DNA of 64,000 nucleotides from Casuarina equisetifolia (GCA_028551475.1 CM052357.1:13873931-13937930); one strand, 5' to 3'; shown: positions 48,313-60,549, counted from the stretch's first letter. Notes: generated from the sequence alone by a model not told the origin. A program made the numbers and translations.

Positions 48313-48720
48313 ATCTATACTTGACCACACATTAGTTATCTAGTCCAAGCTCTTACTCAATTTATGTATGTTCCTAAATGCTCTCATATGGATTTCACTC
48401 TCAAAGTTGTTAAGTACCTAAAAAGTTCCCTAGGGTTAGGCCTTTTCATGGCATCTCAAAGGAATTTCAGGATGACAAGTTTTTGTGATTCTAATTGGGT
48501 AGGTGCCCTAGGACACATTGCTCTCTTATTGGCTTCTATATTAAACTTGGAGACTCTATGATTTCATGGAAGACCAAGAAACAAGTCATTATCTCTCGTT
48601 TTTCATCCAAGGTTGAGTATCATGTCACGACCATAGTAGTATGTGAGATTGTTTGGCTCAATGGTTTAATTGGGGGACCCATTTCCTTGTTGTAATAATC
48701 AAGCAACCAATCATATTGCA
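48313..48720 (+). pseudogene. E5 RNase H remnant to the right of E6
   Basis: Plus-strand frames read YVPKCSHMDFTLKVVKYLK, GLGLFMASQRNF and SFCDSNWVGA. After a shift, SLIGFYIKLGDSMISWKTKKQ, RFSSKVEYH and CEIVWLNGLIG follow. This is the copia RNase H (FCDSDW, ISWKSKKQ, SSAEAEY). It begins in the segment that normally follows the reverse transcriptase, so the polymerase itself is missing between 42925 and here. Confidence 0.75.
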
Positions 48721-48937
48721 AGTAATCTCATCTTTCATAAGTAGACAAAAAGCATAGAGATTGACTGTGGCTTTATCAAGGAGAAACATTAGCAAAGCTA
48801 GATTCAAACCCATCATATCAGAACTCATGAGCAACCTATCAACCTTCTTAGTAAGTCCTTATCTAGTAGACAACATAATTATCTTTTTTGCAAGCTTAGT
48901 ATATTTGAAATGTACAAATTACTAGCTTAAGGGGGAT

Positions 48938-49194
48938 TGTTAGAATAAGGGCTTATTGTGATTATTTGTTAGTTGGGCTTGGCTTAATTGAGCCATGCCC
49001 AAATTCTATTTAGACACACGTGTGGATTGGTCTTGTCTCACCAACCGCACATGTCCTTTACCTTTAGACTACTTATCTTGGTATGCTTTTGCAAATCCTT
49101 TTTTGAAAACGTTTATATACAAAGCTCAGTTTTTTCTCCGTCTTGTGTTGGATTTCAGTATATTAGATGAGTATGGTATTTTTTGTTTCTTACA
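48938..49194 (+). repeat. 3' LTR of E5
   Basis: It starts TGTTAGAATAAGGGC, directly after AAGGGGGAT, and ends TTTCTTACA, followed by the target copy TCTGC. Confidence 0.87.
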
Positions 49195-49199
49195 TCTGC

Positions 49200-50883
49200 T
49201 TAGGATTGTGGAGAAGTTAAATAACAACATCAGTATTTTATTATTTCCGTTTTCCCTACTTTTCCCGCCACTTTCATGGTTTCGGGCCACCAATCCTTTA
49301 TTTAACTCTTTCCTTAAAGTATATTAGAGACATCGATCCCTCTGAAGCAGTTGATTATCATCCTCCATTTTTGTTAAAATATACAAGAACCATTTAGCAA
49401 GATGTGGTTGAGTTGCAGCCATGAATACCAAGCATAATGTTTTGAGTCGTCGTGACGAATTAATTTCACTCTTCGCCTCAAAAGGAAATTCTCTACAAAA
49501 TCGTTCCGTGGATTCATTTGGATCTTTGTTGTGGGCCTTGTACAGGAATAAATCGACGCTCGTGTGCTGTCAAGGATTTGCAATCCAAATGGGGGGAATT
49601 TTGGGAATCTTATGAATCTCCCAGATGCCTATAACAATCAATAATGATGGAGTTGCGGAACAAAACGACATGGGAATGAATGACCCCATGAGCGCCCTTG
49701 ACATGTGATTGAGGTTGTTCTTACGTGGTGGGCAGACGCTTGGCTATCATTGTGTCGACCCGTTTTTGGATAACAGGGAAATCTGGAGAGTTCCTCCTCA
49801 CAAATCTGGAACAGCTGCTATCAGAAACAAGGTTATTATGTTGGTGCTATAACTAGTTATGATTTTGTACTTGATTAGGTCAAAATTTCGATAATGCAGT
49901 CACCGATATCTGTTGGAGGTTGGGAGTGGAGGGGGCTGGGTTTTGCACGGCTTTCCATCTGCCAGAGCCCACCAATGGCCGTGCACTACTAAATTTTGGG
50001 AGAAAAGTCAAGAAAGTTTGTGTGGAGGAAGCGAGAGCAAAGATGATAAAAACGCAAGACAGAGAAGAGTACTCATTTAGGACCACTTCAGGAACTCAGA
50101 AACACTCAGAGAGAGGACCTCTGGCGGAAACAAGAGAAAGATTGGACATAATTAAGTCGGGACGATGTCCTACCAACTACGAACTGCACTGTCTCTCTCC
50201 CACTCTCCTAAACTTACATGTGCGGTAGCTCAAACAAGTACCGTAACGAATGCAAACAGGACAGGAACGACAAGTTGCGATTTTACGTTACCAAGCACAA
50301 GAGGAAGTAAATTCTGCACCTGGACATAAGCCTTCTTTCTAGACTGTAAAATTGCTCGGAAGAAACAGGGGAAAAAGGGGCGATATATATTGATTGTGCT
50401 TTTAATAGATGGAGATGGTAGGGCGTGGATAATCTTTGGCCATGCAAGCAAAGATTCTCTTGTCGATGTACTCGAACAGTTACTTTATCGAGGTGTCTTG
50501 AACCTCAACTAGCAAATGATCTCTAGACAATGTCCTAAGCATTTTGGCAACATTCATACACACGGCTTCTTTTTTTTTTTTTTTTCTTTTTTCTTTCTTG
50601 GATTAATATATTCATAAGTTAAGTATTTCATTATATATTTCAAACAAAATTACATAATTTTTGTAATACTTAATTAAGCTGATGGTAGAACAGGAGACGA
50701 TTCAAAAATTTATGGTTCTCATGTCAACATCTTGATTTGAAGATGTGGACCAATTGCCAGTGATTGAAGTAAATGTGGGGAACATTATTCATGTGAACGT
50801 CGTTAACTTGCAACTACCAAATTCAGATGCGTACGATGGCTAGCGGCACTTAATGTTGAACTGAAAGAAAATTGGAAATTGTA

Positions 50884-50932
<49 letters not shown>

Positions 50933-53823
50933 ATTATTATGCAACATAGTGAAGACCAAACACGTCCACAGATTGACAGCTTCAAAGAACTTAAAGTAAC
51001 CCAGTCTCATCTATATTGTAGCTTGTAGGTGCATCGGTACTAGTTTTCGAAACAGAACCTTCCATTTTAACAGTGCCAGTGGCTTTCTTCGTTGTTGCCT
51101 CTGCGATTTACCTATCTTGTTTTACCCTTACAGCATGTCCCCTTGGTATAAGCTTACCCGTACCAATTTCTTAGGGTCCTTTTATTTTTTATTTTTTGGG
51201 GTAAGGACAAATTTCTTAGGTTAATAAAACCAAACATATAAAAAAGAGAGAGGAACTTGTTTATAGGTTTACTGACCTTGCTATTTCTTCTGCATTACCT
51301 TTGCTATTGGCCGCTCCAAATTTAAGCCCATTTCTTTACCTCGACGAGTCTACGAAAAGAAGTTATTGCAAGACCTCTACAATGTTGCTATTTGGCAGTG
51401 ACAACATTTGAAGTTTCATGTTTCAGCACCGGATCACCGCTGTTATGATCATAAATGCGCTGAAAATTAATTTGCGATGAATATTTTTTCTCCAGGGATC
51501 GCAGCATTTACCACAGTGAGTACAATTATTAGCGTAAAGTTCGATGAGTAAAAGTAACTCATATATTGTAGACGTTCATATCATCTGCCATTTTCCATCA
51601 TGTAAGCATGTGATCCATATTCATCCATATTCACCCAAAGATTCCAAGTACAGACAGAGGACCATATCCTGCTTTATATAGGAGAATTTATGGAACAAAC
51701 TAAAGTTCCGTGATTAGAAACAGATATATGCTAGATTACCAGTGTTTTGATGTTCTTTGTCTATGGAAACTAAGCTCTGAAATAAGACACGAGATATCAG
51801 TGAAGAACCTAGGCTCTAGGAGCAGCCAGCATTCAGTAACTAGAGCATCCGTCTGAAGGCCGAGAGCAGGAAAACAAGGAAAGTCTGAAAGTTAGTAATG
51901 TACGCCAGTAAATCGTGGCCGTGAAAGAGGTGTCAACAATAGATGCTAAGCTTCTGAAACATTACAATTTGAAAATATTTCCTTCCAAAGTCGGTGCTTC
52001 CAGTTCTAGTACTTCATTGCATCGTTGGATGAGACTGGAAACGCCTACTCCAAGTATCCTTTCCCAAACTCTCTGTTTTCTAGGTATTTGGATTTAATGT
52101 TTGCCAAAAACTCATTATAGAGATTTTGAAAGTTACACCCCCGGAAGGAAAGGGGAGATGGGAACTTGTTGATGGCCAATTTAATGTTAATTCTTGCTAA
52201 GATAGATGACTTCCCCTTTCCACCATAAATAATTGCAACTAACTTTTCTATTTTCGTTTATCAATAACAATTCATGACAGGAATAGAAGAAATACAAGTT
52301 GCTAAACCTTACCAAACGTGCTAAAAGCACCTCCTTAAGACGAAACTAAGCACATAGCCAAAACCAAAAGGCAGCAAGAAAGGCTAGTTCCTTATCTTCA
52401 GACGTACTCCTCCCATGATCCAATCAATCACGAGGTAGAGGAAAACTGTCAAAACCCGGAACCACAAAACAGAACTATAGGAGTAAACGTTGCAACATTT
52501 CTAAATCTATCCTAAGAAAGCCTATCATTATTTTTCGTAGCAAATATCATAGACAGTTACCGTGAACACTAACCTCTTATTAGGCTTAATATAGTCTCTT
52601 TTGAAGATATTAGCCAACCATTTCCCCCCAACAAGAGATTGCGTCTACTCCACAAAAGTTCTCCCATTTCCCCCCAAAGTGGGTATAAGATGAATAAATT
52701 TCCATGAATTTCTTCCGTAATTTCATAGAGAATGCCCTGATTACCATGGGCGGCAAGTTTGCTCGTTGTATGAAAATTCATGCAAATGGCAAGTCCCAAA
52801 ATTACCGCATTTCTAAGAATAATACAGATGAATCATACGATTTTGTGCCGCACAGCCTTAGGACTCTCAAGACACGTGCATTCCTAGGCACTCGTATGCC
52901 ATCTGGAATCTCCTAGGTGACTCTTATCTTTCCCCAGCCTAAGTTGAGGAGGATTCCTATTTTCCCCAAACCCTAGAGCAATGCAATTTTACATAGTTTC
53001 TGGAATCATCATTTTGTACTGGTTAAAAGCTTGAGCTATCAAGAAGTGAGGGTCCAATTTGTATGAGTAAAGTTTATCGAGGAAACAATGATGAGCACGT
53101 TTCGGTGAAGTCATACAGAATCATGAGAAGCCACCCTTGCTTCTTAACCACAAAAATTCTGGAAACTTTTCCCCTTAATCAGCATGGAGGCATTAACCAA
53201 ATCTGACTGGTTGGTTCCCTAGGATGCTCGGGCCCACCAAATCATGGCCAATCCATCAATATCTTTTCTTATAAATAAAAAGAGGAAGGAACCAAGGATA
53301 TAACATAAATAAAAGATGCCTCTGATGTGTTAATGCAACATCTGAAAAGATGCCCTTTGTGGTCCAATCCAAGTTCAAGACAGCGATGATAAGATACCCA
53401 TCAACCTTTCATTTTCGGGAGTTCAAAGAGCTGTCCATATATGTGACAGTTCCGAAGTCTTCCATGTAGAAAGAACCCCACTAGCCATCATGGTCGTTGA
53501 GTTAGCCCCAGGTATATCTTTCATATCCGTGATTGATGGTGCTAGCTTGCTTTATCCTTCAAACAAATGGTCGGCTTTCATGGTCTCATTACCACTTATC
53601 TTGGTTTTCTTGCATCCACATTTTTCCTTTCTGTTTGGTTCTGCGGAAATATCTCTTGCAGACAAGAAGTTAAGTTTGTAGGTTAAAAGTGAAGCCACAT
53701 ACTAGAAAAAGAACCAAAAAGAATGTCTTGGAAACATTTCTCCTTTTACATCTTCAACTTATCATGTCAAATCCTTTTTGAATCCATCTGTAGGATTCTA
53801 GGTAGTACATGAATAGGCTTGGG
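49200..53823. other. Island without transposon signatures
   Basis: This 4.6 kb is less AT-rich than its surroundings and has no LTR, primer site or recognisable retroelement protein on either strand. Short frames exist (for example 49920-50228 plus and 49880-50086 minus), but none has a convincing family match or splice structure. A TC microsatellite is at 50888-50931 and a T-rich tract at 50571-50598. It may be the host intergenic DNA into which the elements accumulated. Confidence 0.45.
50888..50931. repeat. TC dinucleotide microsatellite
   Basis: An uninterrupted TC/CT run of about 21 units. Confidence 0.95.
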
Positions 53824-53828
53824 ATAGG

Positions 53829-55804
53829 TGTTAGGAATTTAGATTAAAAATTAGTAAGGTTAGAATAGCCTTAATTAGGTATATTTTAAACATATTTTTG
53901 GTATATCCTAAGAATATTATAATGGAAATCTCTTTTATATTAGTAGGTATTTCTAATGGTATTTTATTAAAGTACGAGAACCTATTCCAAAATCTTAAGA
54001 TATTAAGTGGGGAAACCTTATCACTTATAAGTTCAAAGATCCATCCTCATGCTTTCAAAGTGGTATAACACCCACATTTAACACTCCTTCTTATGTACAT
54101 GTTGATACAAGCACTGCACATGAATTAAAGCCCAAGTTCGAGGGATGGGAGATTATAAAGTGGAGGTCATCCCTAGCTCTAATACTATATTAGAGTGTGA
54201 AGGCTTTTTCCAAAATCTTAAGGTATATTATATGAGAAATTCTTATCACTTATAAGCTTAAGAGCTTATCTTTATACTTTTAATGTGAGCCAACATTCAC
54301 CTTTAACATTTTTCCTCACATGCATGTTGACATAAGTATTACCCATGGACAAAAGCCTACCTTTGAGACAAAGCATAGGCATATTCTTGCTCTAATATCA
54401 TATCAAAGTAAGAGGATCCATCCCAAAATCTTAAAGTATTATGTGAGAAATTCTCATCACTTAGAAGATTATAGGCTCATCCTTTTGTTTCCAATGTAGG
54501 ACAACATCCACTTTTAACATTCTTCCTCACATGTATGCAGACATAAGCATTATACACGGATTGAAGCCCAACTTCAAAACTTGGAGGATTACAAAGTGGA
54601 GGTCCATCCCTAACTCTGATACCATTTTAGAGTATGAAAGCTCATCATAAAACCTTAATGCATTAAATGGGAAAACCTTATCACTTATAAGTTCAAGGGT
54701 TTATCCTCATGCTTTCAATGTCGAACAACACTCACCTTTAACACTCTTTCTCATGTGTATGCTAACACAAGCACTACACATAGACTGAAACCCAACTTCA
54801 AGGCATGGAGGTTTACAAAATTAAGGCTCATCCCTAGCTCTAATACTATATTATAGTGTAAAAGCTTATCTCAAAACCTTAAGGCTTTAAGTAGGAAAAC
54901 CTTATCACTTATAAGTTTAAAGGCTCATCCTTATATTTCCAATGTAAGACAAGACTTACCTTTAACACTTCTCCTCACATACTTGTTGAGACAAGCATTG
55001 CATGTGGACTAAAGCCCAACTTCAAGGTGTAAGGGATTACAAAGCAAAGGTTTATCCCTAGCTCTAATACTATATTAGAGTGTAAGAACTCATCTCAAAA
55101 CCTTAAGAAATTATATGGAGAAATATTATCACTTATAAGTTCAAAAACCTATCCTCATGCTTTCAATATGGGATAATATCTACCTTTAACATTCCCTTTC
55201 ATGTGCATGCTAACACAAGCACTACATGTCGATTGAAACCTAACTTTAAGGCATGGGGGATTACAAAATGAAGGCTCATCTCTAGCTCTAATATTATATT
55301 ATAGTGTAAGAGCTCACCTCAAAACTTTAAAATATTAGGTGGGGAATTCTCATCATTTATAAAACCATAGGCCTATCCTCTTACTTCCAATGTGGGACAA
55401 CACCCACTTTTAATATATTTAGTTTTGGAGTTAATTTTAAAAAGCAAGGCCATAGGAAAAACTAAAGGGAGAAAATAAGGGTTACAACTTATAGAAGTAA
55501 TAGCTAAAGGGCATTGCTTTGTATTGCAGCTACTAACCAAGAAAGAGAGACCAACCATGTGAGTTTTAGGAGTGCTGAGAATAGACATGTGAGAGTTATA
55601 TGTGGGTTTTATAAATAACACCATTGTATTCCTTTGATGTAACTTAATAAGAGGAGAATGAGTCAATAACTACACTAGTGACAATGGATGTAAGACATTG
55701 TATTAGTATGAACTACCTTAAATCTTATGTTTCTTGTGTATTTACAGCTTGATTTATGTATTTATGTATTTATGTATTTATTTGATGGGTTTTTTTTCAC
55801 AACA
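53829..55804 (+). repeat. 5' LTR of E7, interrupted by the TRIM array
   Basis: The LTR parts are 53829-53964 and 55416-55804. The right part ends TTTTCACAACA after a TTTATGTA octamer repeat (about 55753-55783). The pieces align with 62126-62640 once the array and one TATTT are removed. Confidence 0.75.
53965..55415 (-). mobile_element. Tandem TRIM array: seven LTRs and six internal domains
   Basis: Seven LTR units start at 53965, 54188, 54401, 54625, 54849, 55073 and 55297. Each is 119-121 bp, separated by ~93-105 bp. Read on the minus strand, every LTR begins TGTTAAAxGTGG and ends CTAATA. After it comes a primer-site version of TGGTATCAGAG, best preserved at 54614-54624. The internal part ends in a polypurine-like GTGAGGxxGAG next to the following LTR. 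The order LTR, primer site, short non-coding domain, purine tract, LTR is that of a terminal-repeat retrotransposon in miniature. TATTT flanks the complete array (53960-53964 and 55416-55420). It encodes no protein. Confidence 0.85.
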
Positions 55805-55805
55805 A

Positions 55806-55818
55806 TTAGTATCAAAGC
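55806..55818 (+). other. E7 primer-binding site remnant
   Basis: TTAGTATCAAAGC, one base beyond the 5' LTR, resembles TGGTATCAGAGC with three substitutions. Confidence 0.65.
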
Positions 55819-58182
55819 TAAATTTTGAGCTTAAGGGCATCACATGGGTGAGATTAAGCTAGATTAACTCTAAACAAGATATTGTTATTATTTTTCTTGG
55901 GGTTTTTCCTCTAAAAATATGGCCTTTAGTTTGAAAAACTTGATTTACTTTTAAGTGGGTTTTCTTTTAGGTTGGAGAAAACCTAATTTCCAAAACTTGT
56001 TCTCACCTACATATGATAGAAAAATAGTAGTTTAAAACTAAATCTAGATATAAAATCTTGAAGAACTACACCAATACTCATCAAATGTAGAAAAATGGGT
56101 TGAATAGATCAACAATTGGGTCAAATCGAACCCAAACCAAGTTGACCCAAATAAATGCATAAGGCAGACAAACAAAAACAAATGACTAGGAAGAATTTTT
56201 AGAATATACTTTAAGTTACTCTATAAGGAGGCAAAACAAATGTCTCAAAATGATTTATGAAAGAATTTAGTTATAACAAAGGAATAATCATGCCTATGTT
56301 TGTTGGGCACTAACTCGAAAAGTCAAGTTAGATAGAAAAGATGTGAATGATAGCAAAAATTTGATTAGTAGCAATAAATTATTGAAATGAAAGGAAGCAT
56401 ATAGTAGATCGGCTTATTGGAGTTTGATTTATGGGAAGAATGGCTAAGATCTATCATAGAAGATGGTGGCAAAAGGATGTGGGTCATGGCAAATGAGCTA
56501 GATTCCTAAGTGACAAGAATGTATGACTAGATGTAACTATAATGACCATGCACATGCAAGAATATTGTGTGTGAATCCTACACTCAAGCAAAGATTTTTT
56601 GTGTCTTTGACAAGTGTTAGCAAGGGTTTTCCCAAGTACTTAAGTAGTTTTGTAAGGCATTTCACATAGTGTTTAATGGTATTTCTGGATTATGATTTTG
56701 AAGCCTAGGAGGTCCAAAAATTCATGACTTTTGTTGCTAGTTTTTGGACTTAATTTCTTTATATGGTGAATTTCATGTTAATTTGATATTAAATTGATGA
56801 CATGATATGTCATTAGGGACAACAAAGATGGAATAGAAGTAATCTGGCTTTTGGCATCTTTGTTATAGTTTATTTAGTGTTAAGTATGTTGCTAATTAGA
56901 CTACCATAAAAGAATTATGGATGCTTTTGTTAGACTTTATTAGAATTCTTATGTTAAATTATTTTGGTTTTGTTGTCTACTTTGCTAGGTATGTGGAATC
57001 ATACAAATGTTTTAGGCAATTGATAAGTATGCTCATAGATTAGGATGTGAAAGTTGTTCATCTAGTGTTTTCATTGTTGTCTTTTGATAGTAGCAAAAGG
57101 GATATAATTCAATTTATTTTATGGTTATCTAAAATCTTTTGGTCAAGTGTTTGACCAAGGAAAAGGATTCCAAAGGATGCTATTATCTCAAAAGGCTATT
57201 AACACTCTTGAATGAGAATTGAAAGAGGAGAGTATTTATCATTTAGTACTTCTAGTGTGTTAGCAACTAACAAGAGATAGAAACCTAAAGTCTTAGGTAA
57301 TGGTCTTGCATTTTTAAGAGCATGGAATAGTAAACATTTTGGAAATTACCATTAGGCTCAAAATTAGAGTCATTTCTTGAAATTCTTTTTAGGAGGCAAC
57401 ATTGTATAAATGAAGAGATAAAGATAATTTTCTTTATTTTGAATTTTGTAACAGATTGGTTGGCACTAGTATATATTATGTCTTAGTCTAAAGAGAGTGA
57501 GACCATAAAGGATTTGACATGTGTGAAACTCCAAGGCTAATTATTTCTTTAGTAGTGAGAGAACTAAGTAGCCCACATTTAAGGGGGAATCAACATATGA
57601 GCAAAGGTTATTGTTTTAGTTGTTATTCCTAACATTACTAGATTAGTTCATGTTATATCTTTAGTTGTTATTCCGATCATTATACAAGTAGTGGAACTTA
57701 TTTAATTTTTTTTTATCAATCTATGGTTAAAACATCCGTAAGAGAATAGTTTAACCTTGATATAAGCTTATATTGAAGAGGAACTTGCAATGGTGCAAGT
57801 ATTTATTATAAGTAGTTGTAGTTGACTTAGATGATATACTATATGATGTAGATGGTTGCAAAGTAATGTAATTTATTTTCTTTAACAATCATGAAGACTT
57901 TCATATATAGGTTATGTTGAGTTTTGGTGGTAGTTTATTTTACACTGCATTAGCCTATGCAATTCAAAGTTAAAGGATAATATGATATGCAGATAAAGGA
58001 AAGCTTATACAAATTTATGTTAGTTCTCAAGCAACGATACTTGGAATTCTACAAATTCATTGGCATGCATAAATTTATGAGATGTTTAAATAATAACATT
58101 TGTATAAACTTTAGGTTAACTATTTTAGGTATGTCATTCACTTCTCAAGCATGTTAACACTAAGATTGATTGTTGAACCTTG
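55819..58182 (+). pseudogene. E7 internal region, left part, degenerate
   Basis: Frames are very short and riddled with stops. A gag-like segment may lie near 57000-57330 (LSFDSSKRDI, then SSVLATNKR), but no zinc knuckle, protease or polymerase motif is secure. The region is assigned to E7 only because it lies between its primer site and the nested gypsy element. Confidence 0.35.
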
Positions 58183-58187
58183 CAAGG

Positions 58188-58689
58188 TGATGCGGATGCA
58201 CTTAAGGCCCAATATTACGAGTTCCAATATCAAAGAATTAAGAGTTCACAACATAATCCAATGGGTCCAAGAAGGCCAAGGTTGAAGAAGCAGCCCAAGA
58301 ATATTCCATAGCATCTCTGCAGGCTTTAATATGGGGGGTTTCCTAAATAATTGTTGAGTCCTTAATTTCTTAGGTTTAATTTATTGTTTGAGAATATTTC
58401 CTTTTGTTTGGTTTTCTATAATTGTCTAGATTCTTGATTTATCTAGGTTTCCATACTTGTCAGATTTCTAATTTGTCTAGGATTCCTTATTTGTCAGAAT
58501 CCAGATTTGTTAAGACTTCCTTAATTATAGGGATTCTTGATTTGTCTGGATCCTTCTAGAATTAGGTTTTAAGGATTTCTGATTTACCAGATCCTTCTAG
58601 AATTAGGTTTAGCTGCCTATTTAAAGGGAGCATTGTTTTAGTTGTAAGGGAGTTTTTTTTCCAGAGAATAGAAACCCCAAAGTTGTGTG
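58188..58689 (+). repeat. Inverted partial LTR (U3-R) of the gypsy element
   Basis: It is the reverse complement of 58959-59460 with few differences. Read on plus it starts TGATGCGGATGC, contains the TATA-like TATTTAAA at 58618-58625 and AATAGA at 58667-58672, and stops at GTTGTGTG. A run GAAAAAAAAAC (58690-58700), absent from the other LTR copies at this point, follows. The missing 257 bases correspond to the U5 side. Confidence 0.9.
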
Positions 58690-58701
58690 GAAAAAAAAAC
58701 T

Positions 58702-59460
58702 TGATGCGAATGTTATGGTGGGCTTGAAAGAGCTTGGGTTTAGAAAATATGTAAAAATCATTTTTTGGTGTTTTGGTTTTTTTGTGGAAAAAGTGAGTGT
58801 TTGGTAGGGAGGAAGGGAGAAAAAAACGAAAATAGGAATAATCAAAATAAAAGGATAGATGCCAACAAGCTCCAAGATGTAAAGGCAACGCCACCAGTCA
58901 AGGAGGTGTTCCACCACCAATCCCTGGCAAGAATTGTATAAAGGATGCAAAAGTTGATCACACAACTTTGGGGTTTCTATTCTCTGGAAAAAAACTCCCT
59001 TACAACTGAAACAATGCTCCCTTTAAATAGGCAGCTAAACCTAATTCTAGAAAGATCCTGGTAAATCAGGAATCCTTAAAACCTAATTCTAGAAGGATCC
59101 AGACAAATCAAGAATCCCTATAATTAAGGAAGTCTTAACAAATCTGGATTCTGACAAATAAGGAATCCTAGACAAATCAGAAATCTGACAAGTATAAAAA
59201 CCTAGATAAATCAGGAATCTAGACAATTATAGAAAACCAAACAAAAGGAAATATTCTCAAACAATAAATTAAACCTAAGAAATTAAGGACTCAACAATTA
59301 TTTAGGAAACCCCCCATATTAAAGCTTGCGGAGATGCTATGGAATATTCTTGGGCTGCTTCTTCAACCTTGGCCTTCTTGGACCCATTGGATTATGTTGT
59401 GAACTCTTAATTCTTTGATATTGGAACTCGTAATATTGGGCCTTAAGTGCATCCGCATTA
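58702..59460 (-). repeat. 3' LTR (LTR A) of the gypsy element
   Basis: The 759 bp copy matches 60570-61333 almost throughout. Its outer (left) edge is CTTGATGCG, so the CT spacer normally found between LTR and primer site is present here too. The minus-strand polypurine tract abuts its right edge. Confidence 0.92.
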
Positions 59461-59612
59461 ATCTCCCCTTCTTGACAAAGATTTGTCCTCAAATCTTGAT
59501 TGCTGCTTTTGGTTTTATTGCTCCATAGATCCATAATCCAAGTTTGTGCACACAAATTATTCTTTAACTCTGGTGGCCTACCCAAGTGTGTTGGTTCATA
59601 AATAAATGGCAA
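59337..59612 (-). CDS. Short tail frame running from the internal region into the 3' LTR
   Basis: The 91-codon minus frame includes NQDLRTNLCQEGEINAD and ends KKQPKNIP, crossing the polypurine tract and LTR A boundary at 59460. A DxRTNxxxEGE peptide is a familiar end of plant gypsy polyproteins, which often terminate inside the 3' LTR. Here the polymerase before it is deleted. It could be translated only as a remnant, and function is doubtful. Confidence 0.5.
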   Translation of the reverse strand: MPFIYEPTHLGRPPELKNNLCAQTWIMDLWSNKTKSSNQDLRTNLCQEGEINADALKAQYYEFQYQRIKSSQHNPMGPRRPRLKKQPKNIP

Positions 59613-59715
59613 ACTACCATGCTGCTTAGATGGAAGTCTACAACCAAAGCAACAATATGATTAAAACAAATAGTTGAAGTTATGGAATGTTGTAGTAGCA
59701 CCTTCATCAATTGCA

Positions 59716-60521
59716 TCAACAAGTCTTGGTGCATTCAATTTCCAAAAGATCTAAACTTTCTAGGTTCTCATCTTTCTTTGTCAACACCACTAGCTTTGGT
59801 AGATCCAAATCTTTTGGTTCTATTTCTGTTGACTTTGTTTTTTCTACTTGAACAACTTCTATGGCTTTCTTTGGTAAAGCTTCTCTCCCATACCACCTTT
59901 CTATCCACATATCATAGTCTTCTTTGTCATAATTGTAGTTGTTCTGTTGTTGGTACCTGGAATATGAAAAAGCACAATCTTTTTTTTGGTTACATTGTGG
60001 GTCTTGGCTTCGAGATTTGTTGATCTTGCACACGTCAACATGGTCTTGCTTGAAATCTTTGGGCAAGAAGGGCCTTTGGAGTAACTTCTTCAGTTTCTCC
60101 CATGAACGGACTTTTCCTTTCCATCTCGTTCTCTTTGTTTCTTAATATTCTCCCACCACAAATAAGCAAATTCTTTGAGATGAAGAACAGCAACCTTATA
60201 TTTCTTCTTATCATCATATGCTTGGAGCTCAAACACCCTTTCAATATGACATAGCCAATCAATAAAATCATTGAGATCAAGAGTACCTTTAAATTATGGG
60301 ATCTTGGCACGCAAGCTATCATCATCTTGCCGCCTCCTCCTCTGTTGTCTTTCATCTTGGTTGCCTTGGTAAAAGACTTGCAACTTCTTGACGACGTTAG
60401 AAAGTTGCTCCTTTACTTCACCTAACTCAAGAGAAAAAATTTTGTTTCCAACTTCCCATGCTGGAATTGTTGAATAATGGCCACAATAATGCGAAGAAAA
60501 ATTGTCACCCGAATTAAACAT
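59716..60521 (-). pseudogene. Gypsy gag (Retrotrans_gag domain), frameshifted
   Basis: The minus frame starts MFNSGDNFSSHYCGHYST at 60521. A Gln/Arg-rich stretch (DERQQRRRRQDDDSLRAKIP) leads, through shifted frames, to DWLCHIERVFELQAYDDKKK and VAVLHLKEFAYLWWENI, the signature of the Ty3/gypsy gag domain. The last frame (60066-59716) is acidic and Lys-rich, without a zinc knuckle I could see. Two or more frameshifts separate the parts. Gag would have supplied particle protein; protease and polymerase are missing, so a helper element was needed. Confidence 0.75.
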
Positions 60522-60549
60522 CTTGAAAAGAGCTCACTCATAAGAATAA

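Larger units (their letters stand above)
38703..49194 (+). mobile_element. E5: Ty1/copia retrotransposon with two nested elements
   Basis: LTRs of ~260 bp lie at 38703-38963 and 48938-49194. Flanks are TTTGC (38698-38702) and TCTGC (49195-49199), a target duplication with one mismatch. A primer site remnant, TGATATCAAAGTC, directly follows the 5' LTR, and AAGGGGGAT precedes the 3' LTR. Gag, protease and integrase run to about 42925. Coding then breaks off at nested E6 and resumes at 48313 already inside the RNase H connection, so most reverse transcriptase is missing. A gypsy solo LTR occupies 39189-39908. Confidence 0.85.

Noticed and set aside
49880-50086. A minus-strand frame with a cystatin-like stretch (RWKAVQN ... 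NLQQISVTALSKF)
   Set aside because: It resembles only the N-terminal part of phytocystatins and lacks the QxVxG loop and C-terminal Trp region nearby. A profile search on this interval would decide.
49920-50228. A 102-codon plus-strand frame
   Set aside because: No recognisable protein, no splice context, and it overlaps the opposite-strand frame above.
53965-55415. Satellite DNA or CRISPR-like array
   Set aside because: The ~223 bp period consists of LTR plus primer site plus purine tract with one outer target duplication, which fits a retroelement array. There are no short palindromic repeats or unique spacers.
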